Source of the DNA: Oenanthe sinensis
Lineage: Eukaryota; Streptophyta; Magnoliopsida; Apiales; Apiaceae
Length of the DNA stretch: 64,000 bases
Direction of reading: 5' to 3'
NCBI GenBank assembly: GCA_028671895.1
Contig: JAPMAC010000221.1
Span: forward strand, 5,022,001-5,086,000
Positions within the stretch are counted from its first letter, which is position 1. Each line of letters opens with the position of its first letter. The notes below the pieces were generated by a model. The model had not been told where the DNA came from, did not search any database, and saw only the letters and a list, made by a program, of their open reading frames with translations. Below, piece by piece: positions 57,846-64,000 of the stretch. The position numbers were made by a program, and so were the translations under genes.

Positions 57846-58061
57846 AGAATACGCATATATGATATGCGTATAAAGTCGGTAAAAAGGGCCAACATTCCGC
57901 TTTTAGGTATATTGGGCCATGTATCTTGGAAAATGGGTATTTATGTTATTATCTCATTAAAAATGTGTATCCCACTGATAAAAATGGCTAAAAATTTGAA
58001 AAATGATATTTTTGTTACTTAGTCTTAAAAAATGGTATTTTTATCATTTTTCTTTTAACTT

Positions 58062-58627
58062 GAGTGTATTGTTATTTAGAATTAATGAGTCATAATTTTG
58101 ATGATCGAGAATAATATCTTAGTTCTATTACACGAATAAATTTAAAATATATCATTAGTGATACGATGTTACTCATAGTACTTACGTATTAAAATTTTAT
58201 ACGTAATTAAATTCTCAACTGTCGAATATCAATAAGATAAAACATTTCATAATTTTTTAAAATAACAAATTTAACGAGTATATAAAAATCAATTCAACCA
58301 ATTGATATCGTCATGCACAAATATTAAAATGTATTAAAATATTTCGTAAAGACATGATATATCATGTATTTCGAGTTTTTTAACCATTAACATGTAGTTT
58401 AAAATATAATTAAATTTTAATATCTCACAAATAACTCATTAATATCATATGTTTACAAATAAATAAAGATAATATTATATGTTAATAAATAAAGATATAA
58501 AAAATATAATAATTATAAAACAATTAATGAAAAGGTTAAATTAACATGTATTAGTTATGAATGGGTTAAATGATAATTTCATATAATTAAATTGATAAGT
58601 AAAATATTTATAAGGGTTTAATAGTAA
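58062..58627. other. intergenic, no gene recognised
   Basis: Very AT-rich spacer between the MULE and element C. The ORF at 58541-58723 (minus) crosses into element C and is not supported. Confidence 0.4.
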
Positions 58628-58801
58628 AAATACAAGGACAGGGAGGGCAAAGAGAAATGCAGTGATATCTGTCAGGAGATTGACAAATTGCCCAAACTGG
58701 AGCTTAATTATCTTGCAAGCCAATTGGACTACAGAGTTGAGAATGAGAAGATACTGAAAGGGTCACTATTCATAAAGATGGAAGAAAATGAAAACAGATA
58801 A
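58628..58801 (+). pseudogene. C-terminal fragment of an element C protein
   Basis: 57 codons (…CSDICQEIDKLPKLELNYLA…MEENENR) to a TAA about 200 bases before the LTR. The position fits the end of an accessory ORF. No recognised domain; truncated on the left. Confidence 0.45.
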
Positions 58802-59018
58802 AATGAAGAGTTTATGGGAAGAAGAAGGAGAAGACAGTAAATCAGATTCACTCCCAATTTCTCATAAAACATCCGTCACTGATACTTGAATACTTTGTCT
58901 CTAAATTGTTTTAATTATCAATTTATGATTCATGTTGTATTGATAAATGTTAAGGGGGTTTTGTTATCATCAACTTAGATTTATGCCTATTTCTCATATT
59001 CATAAATAGGAGAAGATT

Positions 59019-59481
59019 GTTAGGAATCATGTAGTGTGATGAAAACAAATTACTTAGAATTATAAATTTGATCTTAATTTTTATAATTGGTTAATGGATA
59101 TATGACTTATAAATATCCATTGACTAGAGAACCATTTATCAGTTGAAGTTGTTATTAATCAACTGATAAAATGGATTGTAACAGTTGATTCAGAGTTCTT
59201 TACTTATCAATTGATTGTAATATTTTGATGGATGTAATAATCTAGTCAACTGATGTTTGTTGGCTTCGATTGATAGCTTGTCAATGGATATGAAGAATGA
59301 CTGACAAAGTGAAATATTTTAAGTCAAAATTCTCATAAATGAAGTGATCAACAGATAAAGGAGTCAATGGATATGGATGTTGGTCGATGGATGAAAGTCA
59401 ATAAAAATCAAATCAATGGATCATCATCAACGGATAAATTCATCAAAGCAATCAATAGATATAAGTATAATCGATGTATAA
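59019..59481 (+). repeat. LTR of element C, left part
   Basis: It starts TGTTAGGAATC. From 59130 on it is filled with variants of the word TCAAYNGATA (tcaactgata, tcaatggata, tcaacggata, tcaatagata) in both orientations. Confidence 0.65.
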
Positions 59482-62400
59482 TGTAACGACCGGGAAAAAT
59501 TACGTGTATTTTATAATATCTAAATATGCTTTTATTATAATTTATTGTGTTTTTGATTACTTTAATGCAGTTATTTGTGTTTGGATTTTTAATAAATAGA
59601 AAAATTATCCGATATGTGTTATGTGATTTCTGTGTAGCTTAAAATATTTTATTCTATTTTGCTGCAATTTTTGTATCTTCAGAAGAAAAAAATTATTTCG
59701 ATTTGTGATTATCGGACTCAGCCCCTGTAGTAGACTTGAGACGTTGTTTTTGGTACCTTTATTTTTATGAAAATAGTAAAATCCTCAAAATGACTTTATT
59801 TTATTATGTTTGAAACATTCATATTTTTTGGGGAATTTTGACATATATATTGTATTTATTCGGAAATATTTATTTTTATATTTTATCCCATAAAAATTAT
59901 TTTTTGGCTTTTTATTTTAATTAAAGGGTAAAAATATATTTAATCAAAATTAAGCCACTAAATTTTCTAGAAATATAAATAGTTTTTTTTATAGAGACTT
60001 TACTAAAAACAATTATCACCACTTGATAATTGAGGGAATTGGGGAAGAACAGCAGCTAGGGTTTATAGGATTAATCGATTCGTTAGAGGTGATTCTCTAG
60101 TTTGATTGTTTAATATGAGTAACCGTTTTAAAGCTTGTAGCATGACTTACTTATTTTTAGCATCAATTTCTTGTACGGATTATGTGTTTATGGCTTGATA
60201 ATTTTCTATTCTTGAGTTGAATTAGTCGATTATGACGTGTTGGTTTAATTAGTTCTAATTATGTGGATAGCTTCTTTGTCGTTGTGCAAGCATGACTGTA
60301 TGTTTGATTTTTATTTTTGAAACCGGAAACGACTTGCCAGATTTTGACCGATTTTATTCGAGTTGGCCGGAATATATATTTCTGAGCTCCGTTCTTGAAC
60401 TTGTTTGCTTGGTTACTCTTTTGGCCTTGCTACGAATCTATTAATACCATTCTTATCGAGTTTGGTTGAGGAATTGTAGTCACCGGATTTTTACTCCGGT
60501 CATCTTCCTCGTTTTTTCGACCTTGTCACGGCTGACTTGTATGTATAGTAGTTGCGTATATGTTGCTGTAGTTGATAGATTTGTGTTGATGTCAGTTTTA
60601 TGAAGCTTTGTCTGGGTTTGTGTTCGCCGGAGTTGGACTATCAGAAAACCATCTGACTTGGTCGGAAAACTCATGGATGGCCTGGGTTCTTTGATTACTT
60701 GACGTAGCTGTGTTGAGGGATGTTAGTAAAGTGTGGTGGTGCTGCGATTGTGTTGATTAGAGGTGAGGAAAGGGTTCACCGGAGAGTCGCCGAATTCCGG
60801 GCTACTCACCGGAATCTGAAAATTTTCCGGCGAGTTCATATTTTTCCGACCACCTTCAACAATTTTTCGGCAGCCTTCTTTTGGATTGGGGGTTTTGATT
60901 TTCAAAACCCTAACCCCTATATGGTAGAGTGTTTCTAGGATTGTTTTTTTTTCAAATTTACTTTCAAAAATCTATTTTAATTTCAAAAAAAATTATTTTG
61001 AAAATTTTGTATATTTCAAAAAAAAATGTTTTAAAAATTAAAATAAATTATTTTTGTTTCAAAATCAATTTGATTTAATTATTTTAATTTATTTAGATAA
61101 TAATTTAATTAATTATAACTAATTGGTTAATTTAATTAATTAAATATTATTTAAATATTATTAAAAATAATTGTATTTAATTATTTTGAAAAGTAAAAAT
61201 GACTTATTTATATTTATTTATTATTTATTTATTTAATTATTCATTTACCCGTTTTAAATGAAACAAATTTGTTTGAAACCCTAAAAATAATCCAGAAGTG
61301 ATAAAAATAGTCGGAGTCTCCCTAAATTATTTATAAACCCAAATTAAATATTTTATAAAATATAATGGGGATCCAATAATTATTCGGAGGGTATAATAAT
61401 GATCCACTTTGACTCAAATAATATTTTAGAGTCTACTATTAATTATTTGATTGATCTTTTACTAGTGAGTCTTATCTGCTACATGACTTATTGACTTATA
61501 TGCTTATTTGCTTTCTAATCGATGCTACTTGTTTATTAATTGCTATTCGATATTAATACAATGTATGGGTCAATACTATATTATGAAATAGAAGTATACA
61601 TAGCACTGTATGTCTGTCTAGCTGTCTAAAATAGAATATTCTATTTTGTAAAGACAAACGAGGTATCATATAGAGGGACAGAGTAGTCTATCAGTTACCA
61701 ACACTTAGTCAGTTTATTACTAGCTTCTATATCAGGCAAGTATTTTCTCCTTGATCAACCTAAATACTTTTGTTTTACTGTTTCAGTTATTCATATCATG
61801 GTAAATAGTTGTTGTTCAGAGCTATTTATGATTCATATATTATTTTGTGCATCAGAGTTACTTGTCATTTGTACTCTTGATATTGAAAGTTGATTATAGT
61901 AAACACATCATATCCGGTGTTATCATAGTAAATAATGGGGATATGATTTGTATTTAAAACTAAGCATACCTTTGATTTTGGATGCTCTATTGGATTGGAA
62001 AAAGATTGCATATGAGGCCACCTAGTTGGTCCAACATTTATTGAGGAGGATATGGTAACCATTGCATCTTCTTACAGGCTAACATTACTTGCCTATTTGG
62101 TACCCATTTTGAGAATCCTTGTTATAACTATGGGTATAAAAATGTAACGATAGGATATAAAGATGTCCTATTGCTTTTAGACTGATCAAGGAGCAATAAT
62201 GTTTATTTTATGTTGTATCCAATCCATATTGTCAGCATGACTATTATATATTGATTCTGAGCAGTTGATTCATTTATATGACATACTGCATTGTTTCAGT
62301 TCGATATGCACCGTGATTCATTTTCTATTCGGTTTTTATTATAAACTGTTTTACATTTCAGTTCTTTATTCAGATTCTTATATCTTGATTCTAATTTTGA

Positions 62401-62840
62401 TTATTTTTATATATATACCTGCTGAGCATTTCTTTGGCTCACTCTTACTTTCTATTTAAATCTTGCCAGAGTGTCACTATGAGTCACCACAGACATTCCA
62501 CCAGAAGTAAGGAGACACAGATTACGGGACCGCTCACTCCGCGAGCCTCCCAGGTACTAGTTATTTTGAGTTTAGCTGTAGATAGAAGTTGTAATAAAAC
62601 TGAACTTAAACATTGAAAACTTATTTAGACGTTATTGGTTATGAGCTGGATTTAGTTTATGTTTGTATTAAAGTATTTGGGTTTATTTTTAGTTTTCAGC
62701 TGCTTGCTTTCACACTATAATCTATTAGCGATTCTTGGTTATTGGCGAGGTCAGTGCGCCTCTGATTTATATTATTTTATTATTATTGGTTGTTGATTGG
62801 TTGGTGACCCCAAATCTAAACCCCGGATTTGGAGGGTACA
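59482..62840 (+). mobile_element. 3.36-kb insertion, probable solo LTR (gypsy-like)
   Basis: It begins TGTAACGACCGGG and ends GGATTTGGAGGGTACA, i.e. TG…CA with TGTAAC/GGTACA inverted ends, inserted into the LTR of element C. No coding domain is seen across 3.3 kb. The length and start sequence resemble long LTRs of Ty3/gypsy chromoviruses. The flanking pentamers (tataa and cctaa) do not match, so ends or mode of insertion are uncertain. Confidence 0.4.
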
Positions 62841-63601
62841 CCTAAGGGATCGATGGATATTCAAATATCTATTAATACATCAATTGATCAATGTATAACC
62901 TATCCATCGATGGATAAGCAAAGAAGGATCGATTGATAAGTTTCACAACAATTGTCAGTTGATCAAGGTTTCTCAAAATGGCTAAGGACAAATGGAATGA
63001 AATCTTTGCTGAAGTCTGAATCAATGGAAGACAATTTTTGTTAGAACTGTGAAACCTTTCAAGAAACACAGTCTTCAAGGAGAAGAACAAGACAAAGACT
63101 TTTCTAGAACAAGATAAAGACCTAGAAAGACTGTGAAAGAAGCTACATTCTATTTTAGTGGCAAACATTGTAAAATATATTTTGTACCTTTATCAGTTGA
63201 TGAAAAATAGAAGTAAAAAATGTACTGCTATATATAGTTTAGCAGATCATTGTAGCAAAGATGTAGAATTTTGAAAACAAGAACTCTAGAAAAGGACAGT
63301 AAGAAATAGAAAATATTTATAGTGCTTTTCTTTGTTTAATTTACATTTTGTAAGCAGTTTGGTTTTAAGACCAAGGTTATTTGTAAGCAAAATATTCACT
63401 AGTGAAAAACCAATTCACTAGTAATTTTTAAGATTTGTTTTCAAGTATTTAGTTTAATTTCTTTTGATTCTCTTTCTCAGTTTCAATATTTCAAACACTC
63501 AAACAAAAGTATACAAACTTATTAATCCACAAGATTTTGATAAAATTCTTAAATTTGTATTCAACCCCCCCTTCTAAAAACTTATACTAAGGGAAATAAC
63601 A
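62841..63601 (+). repeat. LTR of element C, right part
   Basis: It resumes the TCAAYNGATA-like words (tcgatggata, tcaattgatc, tcgattgata, tcagttgatc) to about 63210, then AT-rich sequence, and near its end TTCAACCCCCCCTTCT, the shared 3' signature of these LTRs. Confidence 0.6.
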
Positions 63602-64000
63602 AGAGAGTAATATTATATAGAATTGTTTTGGTGGAAAATTTAACTTTTAATTAGTGAGAAGTTTAACTTTTTAATGGTGGGAAATATTACAAAAGATGTG
63701 GGAAATATTTTGTAGAAATTTAAGATCATATATATGAAATGAAAATTAGAAAGATTGTAGTATTATGATTAGCGGGTGTATTAAATACGTGTCATTAATT
63801 TGTGTAGTTATGTGCTTGATTACAAAATATTTACGGGAATAATGATAGTATTGAAATTTTTGGACTAAAAAGAGATGATAAATGTAAATATTGGTCTGTG
63901 TGAGTAATTAAAAGAATTTGTATAAGGATGTATTTAGACTAAAAGAGTTTGTATAAGAAAGGTATTTTATTTTTTAATTTAATTTTAATTAAATAACAAA
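63602..64000. other. intergenic, no gene recognised
   Basis: AT-rich flank after element C; no ORF or repeat structure that I can support. Confidence 0.4.

Larger units (their letters stand above)
42656..58052. mobile_element. Mutator-like element (MULE, about 2.7 kb) split by element B
   Basis: Imperfect terminal inverted repeats of about 90 bp are seen. The left end runs ggagtaatggccaaaaatac… to atcagtgggatacgcatt; the right end is its inverse, finishing aatgtgtatcccactgat …. They are flanked by a perfect 9-bp duplication TTTTAACTT (42647-42655 and 58053-58061), the MULE TSD length. Removing the copia insertion (44195-56874 plus one 5-bp TSD) leaves about 2.7 kb. The arms carry repeated TACGCAT/ATGCGTA words. 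No transposase is seen; possible captured exons are listed separately. Confidence 0.75.
58628..63601 (+). mobile_element. Element C: 5'-truncated SIRE/Maximus-like copia (3' end plus LTR), split by an insertion
   Basis: Plus strand. It consists of a C-terminal protein fragment, a polypurine tract (aaataggagaagat at about 59005-59018), and an LTR beginning TGTTAGGAATC (59019) and ending …ATTCAACCCCCCCTTCT… to AACA (63601). The LTR start and the C-rich end signature match those of elements A and B. The LTR is interrupted at 59481/62841; without the insertion it is about 1,224 bp. No primer site follows the LTR, so it is a 3' LTR; no TSD is apparent. Confidence 0.7.

Noticed and set aside
1..64000. 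tRNA, rRNA or organelle-DNA insertions
   Set aside because: I saw no cloverleaf-type tRNA gene, rRNA segment or stretch of obvious plastid or mitochondrial coding sequence; the only tRNA-like matches are retrotransposon primer sites.

Overview
The window is nuclear DNA of a flowering plant, almost certainly a eudicot. It is AT-rich and has split genes with canonical GT-AG introns, a plant organellar lysyl-tRNA synthetase gene, plant Ty1/copia retrotransposons and many plant-type MITEs. I cannot name the species from sequence alone.

Host genes (all minus strand): an HSP20-like (alpha-crystallin fold) gene at 4.3-4.9 kb; a six-exon gene of unknown function at 5.6-10.4 kb (247 residues); and a 14-coding-exon lysine-tRNA ligase gene at 26.9-41.4 kb (580 residues), predicted to be targeted to plastid and/or mitochondrion and to have an extra 5' UTR exon. 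The synthetase introns are full of small transposons.

Most of the rest is transposon. Element A (11295-26212) is a complete Ty1/copia retrotransposon of the SIRE/Maximus type on the minus strand. It has 1.2-kb LTRs, a perfect 5-bp target duplication ATAAT, an initiator-Met-tRNA primer site, gag-pol, and a very long accessory ORF downstream of pol that is interrupted by a hAT MITE. Element B (44195-56874) is an older relative with the same layout (752-bp LTRs, TSD GTATA). It sits inside a Mutator-like element (42656-58052, 9-bp TSD TTTTAACTT). Element C (58628-63601, plus strand) is the 3' end and LTR of a third relative, split by a 3.36-kb LTR-like insertion.

The most unusual signal is that each of the three copia relatives is peppered with its own short word: CTGTCA/TGACAG in A, AGACTCTGA/TCAGAGTCT in B, and a TCAAYNGATA-like word in C. 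In A and B the word is found in the LTRs, in the spacer between pol and the accessory ORF, and inside coding sequence. The host MULE of element B carries yet another word (TACGCAT). In A and B the accessory ORF is a single frame of roughly 1,500-1,670 codons with the same domain order. This looks like an element-specific recognition-site system, conceptually like the motif-binding anti-silencing proteins of VANDAL elements, but I know of no description of it in copia elements.

Remaining stretches (1-2024, 3.6-4.3 kb, 10.4-11.3 kb, 26.2-26.9 kb, 41.4-42.6 kb, 58.1-58.6 kb, 63.6-64 kb) show no convincing gene.
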